A stretch of 64,000 bases of DNA from Actinophytocola sp963826035 (GCA_963826035.1 CAWGVZ010000023.1:138266-202265); one strand, 5' to 3'. Counted from the stretch's first letter, positions 27,314-35,733 are shown. The notes: a model not told the origin generated them from the letters alone. A program made the numbers and translations.

Positions 27314-28105
27314 ATGACCGAACCAGATATCCACGACGCCGACCTGGCTGACAACCACAATTCGGCGCGAGAGGCCATCCGGTCGGGTGATGTGGCGGCG
27401 CTCTCCGGCCTGCTGCGCCGGCATCCGGAACTGGCCCGGGTGCGTGCGGAAGACGGCCGCACCCTACTCAACGACGTGGCCGACTGGCCGGGACGGTGGC
27501 CGCGACGGTTGGAGTCGGCGGCACTGCTGATCGACGCCGGCGCCGATGTCAACGCTCGTGCCACCGACCCGGACACCGGTGAGACCCCGGTGCAATGGGC
27601 GGCGAGCTGCGAGGATGCCGCCCTGACCGAGTTGTTGGTCGAAGCCGGCTCCCCGGTCGACGGCGTCGACGGCGGTGTCCCGCCGTTGACCCAGGCCCTC
27701 TTCTACCGCTCGACGGCGGTGGCCGAGGTCCTGGTCAATCACGGCGCGACGGTCGACCTGGAGTTTGCCGCCGGTCTCGGCCTGCTCGAGCGGCTCCCCA
27801 CGTTCTTCGACGCGGACGGGAACCTGTCGCCGAACGCCGGCGTCCACCATTCCCCGGCCCGTACCCCGATCCCGCCTGCCGACGACGCCGAGAACGAGCT
27901 CATCGAGCAGGCGATGGTCTATGCGGCCATCAACGGCCAGACGGAGGTCATCGCCCAACTCCTGGAACGTGGCGCCGATGTCACCGCGCAGCCGTCGGGT
28001 TACACGCACCGGATACCGCTGACGAACTGGGCGCGGAACCATCCCGACACGGTCGCGTTCCTCGTCGAGCGCGGCGCGGCGCCGCTGGCGGAATCCGGTT
28101 CCTGA
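27314..28105 (+). CDS. ankyrin-repeat protein B
   Basis: 263-aa protein made mostly of ankyrin repeats: AREAIRSGDVAALSGLLRRH, RRLESAALLIDAGADVNA, TPVQWAASCEDAALTELLVE, PPLTQALFYRSTAVAEVLVN and YAAINGQTEVIAQLLERGAD. It has no signal or membrane segment. It is divergent from the second carbamoyltransferase across a 173-bp gap and convergent with the hydroxylase gene, separated by a strong palindrome. Like ankyrin A, it lies beside a VOC fusion gene. A protein-interaction role is inferred; no enzymatic motif is seen. Confidence 0.85.
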   Translation: MTEPDIHDADLADNHNSAREAIRSGDVAALSGLLRRHPELARVRAEDGRTLLNDVADWPGRWPRRLESAALLIDAGADVNARATDPDTGETPVQWAASCEDAALTELLVEAGSPVDGVDGGVPPLTQALFYRSTAVAEVLVNHGATVDLEFAAGLGLLERLPTFFDADGNLSPNAGVHHSPARTPIPPADDAENELIEQAMVYAAINGQTEVIAQLLERGADVTAQPSGYTHRIPLTNWARNHPDTVAFLVERGAAPLAESGS

Positions 28106-28116
28106 GTGGCGCACGT

Positions 28117-28150
28117 GGCCGGGTCGTCCCGCCGGCGGGACGACCCGGCC
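28117..28150. terminator. bidirectional terminator, perfect 34-nt palindrome
   Basis: GGCCGGGTCGTCCCGCC is followed directly by its exact reverse complement, giving a 17-bp stem. It lies between the convergent ankyrin B and hydroxylase genes. No U-tract is present, as is usual for actinomycete hairpins. Confidence 0.8.
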
Positions 28151-28155
28151 ATCAC

Positions 28156-28863
28156 CTACTGCTCGGCCAGCTCGCGAACCCGTTGGATTTGCGGCCGGGA
28201 GTAGGCACGGCGGGCCATTCGGGACACCAGCCACTGCGCCATGGTGTGCGGGAACGGCATGCGCCGCGGCACGTCGAGAACCAACACGATCCGCGGCTCG
28301 CCGCAGGTGTTGAACACCTCGTGTTCCCTGGTGTCGTCGAAGAGCACTCCTTCGCCCTCACGCCAGGTGTGGAGCCGCTCGTGCACTCGCAGCTGCGGCG
28401 GGTTCTCCGTGGGGACGATCAGGCCAAGGTGGTATCGGAGGAGCCCGGCATAGTGCCCACTGTGCGCGGCAACCGCCTTTCCGGGGTCCAGTATCGAGAA
28501 ATGCGCCTGCCGCACCCGGGGGACCTGCTGGATGGCCCGCACGGTCTCCGGGCAACGTGCGCAGTTTTCGGTCGCCATCTCACCGAGCGACCACAGCCAG
28601 AACTGCCGCCAGTTGTGGGGAGTGAAGGAGGACAGGCATTTCGACTGGTTCTCCACCTCCTGAATGGTCGGCACGCGCTCCCGATCCGCGAGCAGGGCGA
28701 GCGCCTCGGCACGGATCTTCGGAAAGGCGTCCTCGAGCCGGCGTAGCTCCGGATATATGGCGTCGATATCGAGGATCGAGGGACGGTCGTCGCCACCGGC
28801 GGTTCGGATGAACCACTGGTTGATGCGGTTGGCGAGTTGTAATTGTCGGCCCTTGCTCAGCAT
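28156..28863 (-). CDS. aspartyl/asparaginyl beta-hydroxylase-like protein
   Basis: 235-aa Fe(II)/2-oxoglutarate dioxygenase of the AspH/LpxO family. The region HFSILDPGKAVAAHSGHYAG resembles the iron-binding first His segment, RYHLGLIVPTENPPQLRVHE the cofactor Arg region, and GEGVLFDDTREHEVFN the second His. The N-terminal ~90 residues are helical (YPELRRLEDAFPKIRAEALA). Family members hydroxylate the beta carbon of Asp, Asn or His side chains. ATG 28863 follows GGAG. With the SyrP-type enzyme at 7059 it gives the cluster two possible beta-hydroxylases. The substrate is not known. Confidence 0.87.
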   Translation of the reverse strand: MLSKGRQLQLANRINQWFIRTAGGDDRPSILDIDAIYPELRRLEDAFPKIRAEALALLADRERVPTIQEVENQSKCLSSFTPHNWRQFWLWSLGEMATENCARCPETVRAIQQVPRVRQAHFSILDPGKAVAAHSGHYAGLLRYHLGLIVPTENPPQLRVHERLHTWREGEGVLFDDTREHEVFNTCGEPRIVLVLDVPRRMPFPHTMAQWLVSRMARRAYSRPQIQRVRELAEQ

Positions 28864-29116
28864 CACGGCTCCTGTACTGGCCGCTGGCCGCGGCCGTGGC
28901 TGTCGCGCACAAGATATCCGAATGTACCGTGTATCTCCGACGACAGAACCAGGAGCGCCGTTGTCCTTCGCCCGGAACGACTGCGGTTCCTGCGCCTGCC
29001 AGCTTCGGCACGACGCCCTGCGCGCGGTGTTCGGCCGGGCGGTTGATGGACACCGGCAAGGCCCGTATGTCAGCCTGCACGACCAGTCGAGTCGGTCCAC
29101 AAGTGAGGGGCGGACG
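28864..29116. promoter_or_regulatory. divergent intergenic region
   Basis: This 253-bp gap between the hydroxylase (-) and VOC fusion B (+) must carry both promoters. An alternative TTG start at 28960 with AGGAG upstream would extend the VOC fusion by 52 Cys-rich residues (NDCGSCACQLRHD). GTG 29117 with AGGGG six bases upstream is preferred because it aligns with copy A. Confidence 0.4.
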
Positions 29117-30622
29117 GTGCATCCCGCGGATAACCAGTCAGTACGCGACAGTGTTCCGGCCGCACCACCAACGCTTGTCTTCGCGGACATTCTGGCCGCG
29201 CTCAGCTACTACCGGGACCTCGGTTTCTGGGTGGCGAAGATCGATGACGACCGCGTTCTGGTGAAGATACAGGGGACGAAGCTCTGGTTGCGCCGCGCGC
29301 TGTCGGGCGAGCTGGCGGACCGTTCGCGCGCCGCCGGCGAGGCGGATGTGTCGATCCTGGTCGATCGTCCGTACCGGCTGCTCCGGCAGATCTGTGACCG
29401 CAACGAAGGCCACGTGCTGGCTGGTGGTGTTCACGGGTTCGGCGACTATGCGGGCAATGTGATCGCTGTCGGCCCGACGCGTGATCTGACGGGCCGGATG
29501 AAGCGGTTGGTGTGGCCCCCGGTGGTCGACGAACTGCGAACACGGTGGCGGAAGTGGCGGAGCCGCCGGGCGGAGGCACCCCACTTACACGCGTTTCAGG
29601 AGTTCTATCGTCAGCTGCCCGACAAGCACAACGTCTACTACATGTTCTTCACCGGCGGGTTGCTGAACTGGGTGGCGAAGTCGGTCAGTCAGGTGCCGGC
29701 CGATGTCAACCTCGTGCTGATCGGGTCGGCATTGCCCGACTACGAACAGCAGTGGGTGCGGGACAAGCTCGGGCGGCCCTTCTTTCATCTCGACCTGCGG
29801 GTCGACGACGTCACCGTGTGGGAATTCCTGTTCGCGACAAACGAACACAGTTTCGGCTGGCTCGACATCGACTGCCTGGTGTTCAACAGCGCGCTGTTCG
29901 AGGAAATGGCCAGCGTGGCGGACAAGACCTATGCGAATGGTATCTGGTGGCAGGAGACCGGCCTTGGCTTCTCGGTGACCAGAACATACTTCCAGTTCGT
30001 GAACATCGCGGCCGTGAACGCCCTGCGCGACGCCGGGTTCCGGGTTACACCGAACCACTATTCCTTCCCGCCTTATCCGCTGCACAATCGGCTGGTGCCC
30101 GGTCGCCGGTGTTATAGCGACGTCGTCACCCGGCCGCTACGCCGGCAACTCCGACGGCTCGTGCCACCGGACAGCGCCGATCAGGGCGTGGTCGGCCCGA
30201 GCGGCCTGTTCATCGGCGGACGCACCAGTGGCTTCTTCGACACGACCTTCCTGTTCCAGGCGATGGCCCGCAGCATGGGTTTCGACGGCCGCATGGTGCG
30301 CCGGCTCATGTGGTCGGACACGCGCGGAATCGACGAGGCGTCCGATGAGGTGTTCCACGTGGGCGGCATCAGTTCGATCAACAGCCGGTCCAGGTCCGAC
30401 CTGCGGTGTGTGCTCGCGGACTACGTGGGGCTGCTCGGCGCCGAACGACTACCCGGCCGGTACCGGGAGCGCCAGGAACTGGTGACCGCGAGGCTCGCTC
30501 AACACGGCCTCACTCCCGACACGGCCCTGACCGAGGTACGCAAGTATCTGATCGGCGAACGCAACCTGTCCGAGAAGATCGCCGACGCCGTGTTGCGACC
30601 ACCAGCGACGATCCTCCGTTAG
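29117..30622 (+). CDS. VOC domain fused to DxD glycosyltransferase-like domain (copy B)
   Basis: 501-aa paralogue of the protein at 14269. The VOC-like part (~15-125) shows LVFADILAALSYYRDLGFWV, LWLRRALSGELADRS and GDYAGNVIAVGPTRDL. The long C-terminal part shows FYRQLPDKHNVYYMFFTGG, VPADVNLVLIGSALPDYE, HSFGWLDIDCLVFNSALFEE and TYFQFVNIAAVNALRDAG, matching copy A motif for motif, including the DID triplet. Both copies end with a similar tail (LIGERNLSEKIADAVLRPP). Preservation of both halves in both copies argues that the fusion is functional. The 3' end overlaps the convergent DUF169 gene by 4 bases. Confidence 0.72.
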   Translation: MHPADNQSVRDSVPAAPPTLVFADILAALSYYRDLGFWVAKIDDDRVLVKIQGTKLWLRRALSGELADRSRAAGEADVSILVDRPYRLLRQICDRNEGHVLAGGVHGFGDYAGNVIAVGPTRDLTGRMKRLVWPPVVDELRTRWRKWRSRRAEAPHLHAFQEFYRQLPDKHNVYYMFFTGGLLNWVAKSVSQVPADVNLVLIGSALPDYEQQWVRDKLGRPFFHLDLRVDDVTVWEFLFATNEHSFGWLDIDCLVFNSALFEEMASVADKTYANGIWWQETGLGFSVTRTYFQFVNIAAVNALRDAGFRVTPNHYSFPPYPLHNRLVPGRRCYSDVVTRPLRRQLRRLVPPDSADQGVVGPSGLFIGGRTSGFFDTTFLFQAMARSMGFDGRMVRRLMWSDTRGIDEASDEVFHVGGISSINSRSRSDLRCVLADYVGLLGAERLPGRYRERQELVTARLAQHGLTPDTALTEVRKYLIGERNLSEKIADAVLRPPATILR

Positions 30623-31338
30623 CCGGTGGTGGCGGCGTTGAGCGCGTCTTTCTTGCCCTCGTAGAAAGTCTGCATGGTGTGGTTGGCGGCGACGATGCGT
30701 TCGAGGTCGTCGAGGAAGGAGTCGAGGCGAGTGCCGGGGACGGCGGCCAGGAGGCGGTCGTCGGGGATTTCGGTGAAGGTGCGCATGCCCATGCAGCCCC
30801 AGGAGATGGTGGGGTTGCCGCTGGAGATGGCGCTGGGTAGCGCGGCGCAGGCGGGCCGGCCGGTGGACAGGATGGTGTCCTGAACCCAGTTGGCGGTGCC
30901 GGTGGCTTCGTTGTAGAGCATGGCTTGGCGGGGGGTGAGCCAGAACAGCACAACCTGGGGTGGGGTGGGCAGGTCGGTGAGCGGGCCGTAGAGGATGCCG
31001 GCGGCGGAGGGTTGGACGCCGGGGATCTTGGCGCCTTCCTCGGGGCTGAGATAGGTGCACTCGCACATGGAGGTGACCAGCTCGCCGAGTTGGGTCTGGA
31101 GGGCGTCGCTGAGGGGGAAGCCCATGACCATCGCGCCGATCGGGCAGTTGTCGTGGGCGTCGGCGGGGGCATAGAAGACGCCTTGTTCTGCCATCCGCCA
31201 GAACGCGCACGCCGAGGTCACCTCGTGCGCGGGGCCGGCGACGCCCTCGGGCGGAGTGTCGGTGAAGGTCAACGCGACGGGCGGGAGGTCCAGCGTGAGC
31301 GCGGCGGTGAGCCGCTGGGCGGCGGTCTGGTTGCTCAT
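30619..31338 (-). CDS. DUF169 family protein
   Basis: 239-aa protein matching the DUF169 pattern: N-terminal LTLDLPPVALTFTD, cysteine-bearing segments TSACAFWRMA, HDNCPIGAMVMGF, SMCECTYLS, and C-terminal ISWGCMGMRTF. The five-plus conserved cysteines suggest metal or cofactor binding, but no activity is established for the family. It is the last gene of the minus-strand operon with the P-type ATPase (40-bp gap) and the HgcAB-like fusion. The context suggests a metal or one-carbon role (inference). Confidence 0.75.
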   Translation of the reverse strand: MSNQTAAQRLTAALTLDLPPVALTFTDTPPEGVAGPAHEVTSACAFWRMAEQGVFYAPADAHDNCPIGAMVMGFPLSDALQTQLGELVTSMCECTYLSPEEGAKIPGVQPSAAGILYGPLTDLPTPPQVVLFWLTPRQAMLYNEATGTANWVQDTILSTGRPACAALPSAISSGNPTISWGCMGMRTFTEIPDDRLLAAVPGTRLDSFLDDLERIVAANHTMQTFYEGKKDALNAATTG

Positions 31339-31378
31339 GATCGTCGGTCAACTTCCTGCATGGTGGGGACCGGATGAA

Positions 31379-33367
31379 TCAGACGGTGCGAGACAAGGGT
31401 TCGCGGGATCGCATGGGTGGAGTGTCGCTGACGTCCTTGGGGCGGTAAAGCAGGACGGTGGCGGAATTGAGCACGACGGAGATGAAGCTGGCGGCGTGGA
31501 AGAGCACCGCGGCGCCGGGGGAGATGAGCCCGAGCAGGGCCAGGACCAGGCCGACGACGTTGTAGACGGTGGCGAAGAAGATGTTGAGCTGGATGGTGCG
31601 GATCCCGCGTCGGCACAGCCGGGCCACGGTCAACACGCGCGACAGGTGGTCGCCGTGTACCACGATGTCCGCGGCCAGGGCGGCCACTTCGGCGCCCGCG
31701 CCGACCATCGCGATCCCGGCATCCGCGGCCGCGAGGGCGGTGGAGTCGTTGATGCCGTCGCCGACCATGGCCACGACGTAGCCTTTGTCCTTCCACCGTT
31801 GGACTTCGGCGAGTTTGGCTTCGGGCGTGGCCTGGGCGTGGTAGTCGATGCCGAGTTGGGTGGCGACCGCCTGGGCGGGGCGGGACCGGTCGCCGGTGAC
31901 CATCACGATGTGCTTCACGCCGAGTGTGCGTAGCCCGCCGATGACGGCCGCGGCGCTGCCGCGGGGTTGGGCCAGGAATCCGAGTAGCCCGATCACCGCG
32001 CCGTCGGAGAGCACGTAGGCCAGGGTGTGGCCGGCGGCCTCACGTTCGGCCGCGCGGACGCGGACCGGTTCGGGGATGGTGACGTCGGTGCGGTCGAGGA
32101 AGCGTTCGTTGCCGACGGCGAGCCGATGCCCGGCGTGGGTGGCGGTGATCCCGTGTCCGCTGGCGACCTCGAAGTCATCGGGGTCGTCGACCTGGAGGTC
32201 GTGGTCGGTGGCCGCGGCGCCGACGGCGCGGGCCAGGGGGTGGGTGGAGTGTTTCTCGGCGATCGCGGCCAGCCGCAGCACTTCAAGGTCCGAACGTCCG
32301 GCGAAGGCGTCGATCGTGGCGAGCTGGGGGGTGGAGGCGGTGAGGGTGCCGGTCTTGTCCAGCAGCACGACCTTGGCGCGGCTGCACGCTTCGATCGCGG
32401 CGCCGCCCTTGATGATCAGGCCGCGGCGGGCGGCCGCGCCGACGGTGGCGATCAGGGCGAGCGGGGTGGATGCGCTGAACGCACAGGGGGTGATCACCAG
32501 GAGGATCGCCGCGACCCGCTCCATCGACCCGGTGGCGATCCCGGAGATGGCGGCGGCGAGCAGCACGAGCGGCAGGAACCAGCGCAGGAACAGGTCGACC
32601 GTGCGCTTGGCCGGGATGTGCGCCTTCTGGGCCTGGCGCATCAGGGCGACGATGTGCGCGACCGTGTTGTCCTCGATCGTGGTGGTGGCGCGAACGTGGA
32701 TGGTGCCCTGCAGGTTGGAGGTGCCGGCGAACACGGCCTCGCCGACGCCGTGGTCGGCCGGAACGGCCTCGCCGGTGAGCATCGACTCGTCCACACTGGT
32801 CTCACCCCGAACGATCTGCCCATCGACGGGGATCCGTTCGTCGGGGTGGACCACGACCACCTGTCCGATCCGGATCTGCTCGACCGGGACCATGGCGGGA
32901 CCGTCCGGGGTGTGCAGCCGGGCCTGTCGCGGAATCAGCTTCATCAGGGCTTCGACGGCATTGCGGGCGTGTCGCCCGGCCCAGGCCATGAGGGTTTCGC
33001 CGAGCCAGAGAATGAACACGACCCAGGAGGCGTACCAGAATTCCCGTTCATACACGACGGCGACGAGCGCGAGGGTGATGAACACCTCGGTGGTCAGTTT
33101 GTTGCGGTCGAAGAGCACGGTTTTGACCGCGATCCAGAACATCGGATATCCGAGCGTCAATCCGATGAGGCCGACCACGACGCCGATGGTCGGCCACGGC
33201 TCGGCCTCGACCCACAGGTTGATCGCGGCGCCGGAGAGCATGCACAGCGTGGCGGCGGTGAAGAAGGTGAGGTTGCGGCGGAACAGTCGTTCCTGACTGA
33301 GGTCTGCTTCGCCGAACAGCCCGCCGCTCGGGGGTGGACTCGTGGTCGCGTCCGTTGTGGCGCTCAT
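31379..33367 (-). CDS. P1B-type heavy-metal ATPase
   Basis: 662-aa membrane ATPase. Landmarks are two N-terminal helix pairs, the actuator loop SMLTGEAVPAD, the membrane metal motif ITPCAFSAS (TPC in place of the common CPC), phosphorylation site LLDKTGTLTAS, HP motif STHPLARA and VGDGINDSTAL. There is no N-terminal HMA metal-binding domain. The TPC motif leaves the transported metal undecided. It lies 24 bp after the HgcAB-like gene in the operon, so it may export or supply a metal handled by that protein; mercury, cobalt or another soft metal are all possible. Confidence 0.9.
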   Translation of the reverse strand: MSATTDATTSPPPSGGLFGEADLSQERLFRRNLTFFTAATLCMLSGAAINLWVEAEPWPTIGVVVGLIGLTLGYPMFWIAVKTVLFDRNKLTTEVFITLALVAVVYEREFWYASWVVFILWLGETLMAWAGRHARNAVEALMKLIPRQARLHTPDGPAMVPVEQIRIGQVVVVHPDERIPVDGQIVRGETSVDESMLTGEAVPADHGVGEAVFAGTSNLQGTIHVRATTTIEDNTVAHIVALMRQAQKAHIPAKRTVDLFLRWFLPLVLLAAAISGIATGSMERVAAILLVITPCAFSASTPLALIATVGAAARRGLIIKGGAAIEACSRAKVVLLDKTGTLTASTPQLATIDAFAGRSDLEVLRLAAIAEKHSTHPLARAVGAAATDHDLQVDDPDDFEVASGHGITATHAGHRLAVGNERFLDRTDVTIPEPVRVRAAEREAAGHTLAYVLSDGAVIGLLGFLAQPRGSAAAVIGGLRTLGVKHIVMVTGDRSRPAQAVATQLGIDYHAQATPEAKLAEVQRWKDKGYVVAMVGDGINDSTALAAADAGIAMVGAGAEVAALAADIVVHGDHLSRVLTVARLCRRGIRTIQLNIFFATVYNVVGLVLALLGLISPGAAVLFHAASFISVVLNSATVLLYRPKDVSDTPPMRSREPLSRTV

Positions 33368-33391
33368 CGAAGAAAGGTGTCCTCTGCGTTG

Positions 33392-34474
33392 TCAGCTGAT
33401 GGCGTCGACCGGGCATTGCTGAACGCAGGCGAAACAGCTCAGACATCCGGCCGGGTCCAGCAGGGTGGCTTTGTGGTTGTCGTCCTTGATGCTCATCGCG
33501 CCCTTGGGACAGACCTTGACGCAGATGTCGCAGCCGTCGATACAGGTTTCCTCGTTGACGACGGGAAGGAATCCCGGTGGGGCCAGCGTCGCCGGATACA
33601 GAAAGCACAGCAGTTGTTGTTTGCACACGTCGGTGGGTGACCAACTGGGAAAGTCCAGGCCGATCAACACACCCAACAAAGCCGACGTGACACCCCAGAA
33701 CACCGCGCCGAACACGCCGCCACCGGTGGCCCACGTCACCGCGGAACCGGCCGCGCCGAGCAGCGCGCTCAGCGGCAGCGCCTGCGGCAGGCCCGGGGCG
33801 ACCGGGAGCCGGGGATAGGCCAGCGCGAACAACACCGACATCAGGTAGGTGATGCCGACGGTGAGCAGCCCGGCCTGCCAGCCGGCGATCAGCGCGGCCG
33901 GGATGCCCAGCAGCCCCGCCGGCCACAGCCCGGCGCCGACGCCCATCTCGATCCGGCGGCGCAACGGGAAGGTGACCACGTCGGCGACCAGCCGGGGGAA
34001 GCTCTCGTCCAGCCAGGTCGGGAGTTCGTCGATGTCGATCGGCCCGAACACCACCCGCCACCCGGTGCGGCTGCGGACCAGTTTCGTGTCGACGCCGGGC
34101 GCGGTGAGCCGGGGCAGCACCAGCCGGTGGTGGTCCACCAACTGGTCGATGCCGCTGAGTTTGATCGCCGCCTCGATCTCGTCGACCCCGAAATGCCCGC
34201 CCGCCGACGCGCACCAGACGTTGACCCCGCCGGTCGGGGCGACCAGCAGGTAGCAGTCCAGGTCCATGCGCTCCAGGACCCGGGCGACGTGCCGCACGGT
34301 GTGGTCGAAGTTGCAGGTGACGAACACCGGGGAGGAGCGGTCCGGATTGCCGAAGACCCGCAGGCCGGGTTCGGTCGGGAACGGGAACGACCGGAAGATC
34401 AGCTGGGCCGCGCCGCGCACCACCCCGCGGCCGGTGGCCGGTGAGGGAGTCAAGGTTGTGGCTGGAGCCGCCAT
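33392..34474 (-). CDS. HgcA-like corrinoid protein fused to HgcB-like ferredoxin
   Basis: 360-aa fusion. Residues ~40-165 match the corrinoid domain of the mercury methylation protein HgcA: SSPVFVTCNFDHTVRHVAR, CYLLVAPTGGVNVWCASAGG (Asn85-Val-Trp-Cys88, the cap-helix motif whose Cys ligates cobalt in HgcA), LVDHHRLVLPRLTAPGVD and VFGPIDIDELP. About four to five membrane segments follow (~175-295), as in HgcA. The C-terminus (~305-360) is a 2[4Fe-4S] ferredoxin, CIDGCDICVKVCP and CLSCFACVQQCP, like HgcB. The canonical motif ends AAGK; here the aligned residues are ASAGG, so the Lys is lost. It overlaps the SAM methyltransferase gene by 25 bp. Whether it methylates mercury is not shown. Confidence 0.75.
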   Translation of the reverse strand: MAAPATTLTPSPATGRGVVRGAAQLIFRSFPFPTEPGLRVFGNPDRSSPVFVTCNFDHTVRHVARVLERMDLDCYLLVAPTGGVNVWCASAGGHFGVDEIEAAIKLSGIDQLVDHHRLVLPRLTAPGVDTKLVRSRTGWRVVFGPIDIDELPTWLDESFPRLVADVVTFPLRRRIEMGVGAGLWPAGLLGIPAALIAGWQAGLLTVGITYLMSVLFALAYPRLPVAPGLPQALPLSALLGAAGSAVTWATGGGVFGAVFWGVTSALLGVLIGLDFPSWSPTDVCKQQLLCFLYPATLAPPGFLPVVNEETCIDGCDICVKVCPKGAMSIKDDNHKATLLDPAGCLSCFACVQQCPVDAIS

Positions 34475-35130
34475 GCCGGCTTCCTTCCCGTCACGATCTG
34501 GAACGACTGGCCCTGCCGGTGCGCGACCCGCACGGCCTCCAGGCCGCGGTCGGTGAGTTTGCGATCCAGCTCGCGGGTGGCGTGGGTGCTGGTCTGTGTG
34601 ACCAGATAGGTCAACGCCGCCATCGGCCACCGCCCGGCCCGATACAGCCACCGCCGCACCGGCGAGCCCGGCGTGACCTCGTCGCCCAGCACCAGCGTCC
34701 CGCCGGGGCGCAGCAGGCGGCAGAACACGTCCAGGGCGTAGGACTCCTCGGTGGCGGACAGCTCGCTGAGCACCAGGCAGCACACCACGGCGTCGTAGGA
34801 CTCCGGGCGGAACTCCCGTTCCAGCCCGGTGATGGCGACCTGCCGCAGCCGCACCCGCCCGTCCGCGACGGGGTCGGCGAGTTTGGTCTCGGCGACGGCG
34901 AGCATCTGCGGCGACCGGTCGACACCGGTGACCCGCCGGCCCGGGGTGGCCAGCGCAGCGGTCACCCCGCCGGTGCCACATCCGACGTCGAGGATGTCCC
35001 CCTGCGCGGGCACGTGGGCGGCGATCTCGGCATACAGCCGTTGGATGCGGCCGGTGGACAGCATCCGCATGCCGAGGTCGTAGCGGGAGGCCTGGGTTTC
35101 CAGCAGCTTCATGAACACGAAGGACGACAT
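34450..35130 (-). CDS. class I SAM-dependent methyltransferase
   Basis: 226-aa methyltransferase with the SAM-binding motif ILDVGCGTGGVTAAL, acidic motif II TGVDRSPQML and YDAVVCCLVLSEL, LRPGGTLVLGDE. N-terminal helices (ETQASRYDLGMRMLSTGRIQ) would form a lid. ATG 35130 lies 13 bp after the small membrane protein stop, and the 3' end overlaps the HgcAB-like gene. Methyltransferases next to hgcAB-type genes are a natural candidate for feeding or using the corrinoid methyl group; that link is inference. Confidence 0.88.
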   Translation of the reverse strand: MSSFVFMKLLETQASRYDLGMRMLSTGRIQRLYAEIAAHVPAQGDILDVGCGTGGVTAALATPGRRVTGVDRSPQMLAVAETKLADPVADGRVRLRQVAITGLEREFRPESYDAVVCCLVLSELSATEESYALDVFCRLLRPGGTLVLGDEVTPGSPVRRWLYRAGRWPMAALTYLVTQTSTHATRELDRKLTDRGLEAVRVAHRQGQSFQIVTGRKPAWRLQPQP

Positions 35131-35143
35131 GACGCCGGCCCCG

Positions 35144-35587
35144 TCAGCCGGTCCTGCCGGCGAGCACCCGGCCGGCGGTCGACGTCTCGGTCCGCGGACC
35201 GCGGAGGACCTGCTCGGCCAGCAACGCCACTGCCACGATCGCGGCGACCAGCGGCTGCCACACCACGCCGACGACCACCGCCGCGACGACCACGACGAGC
35301 CGCCAGTCCAGCCGCCGCTGGGCGACCACCTGCCGGACCCATCCCAGCACCAGTCCCGCGACCCAGATCGACGCGGCCCAGGCCAGCCGGTCGGCCACCA
35401 ACGGGGCAACCCCCGCGATGGTCAGGACCACCGCGGCGAGAGCGAACAGCGCGGACGCGCTCAGCAGCAGCCGACGCACCAGCAGCCGACGCCGACCACC
35501 CAGCGCCGCCCGGCCCTCGAATCCGGCCCTGGCGTCGGTCGCCTCCCCGCCACAACAACTGTCCGCACGCACCGCACGTTCCGCCAT
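35144..35587 (-). CDS. small membrane protein resembling a P-type ATPase N-terminal half
   Basis: 147-aa protein with a Cys-pair near the N-terminus (RADSCCGGEA) and four hydrophobic helices (LSASALFALAAVVLTIAG, LAWAASIWVAGLVLGWV, WRLVVVVAAVVVGVVW, LVAAIVAVALLAEQVL). The spacing resembles the first four helices of heavy-metal ATPases, but the actuator, phosphorylation and nucleotide domains are absent. It could be a truncated duplicate or a dedicated metal-binding subunit. It is the first gene of the minus-strand operon, 147 bp from the divergent GntR start. Confidence 0.65.
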   Translation of the reverse strand: MAERAVRADSCCGGEATDARAGFEGRAALGGRRRLLVRRLLLSASALFALAAVVLTIAGVAPLVADRLAWAASIWVAGLVLGWVRQVVAQRRLDWRLVVVVAAVVVGVVWQPLVAAIVAVALLAEQVLRGPRTETSTAGRVLAGRTG

Positions 35588-35733
35588 GCGTTCACCTCCA
35601 GTGACCACTCGAGCCGACAGAGCGACACTAAGGAGAAACTTGTCCTATGTCAATGGGTCATATCCGTGTACGATCATGACAATCGGGTGTGACGGCGGAG
35701 TCGGGTGTCGCCGCCGGGAGGAGATGGCGCGAG

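Noticed and set aside
32027..33640. 537-aa plus-strand frame over the P-type ATPase
   Set aside because: It is an Asp/Gly/Val-rich shadow of the ATPase on the opposite strand; DKTGT and GDGxND are on the minus strand.
33465..33818. Plus-strand frame opposite the ferredoxin region
   Set aside because: It has no domain, and the cysteine motifs of the ferredoxin are on the minus strand.
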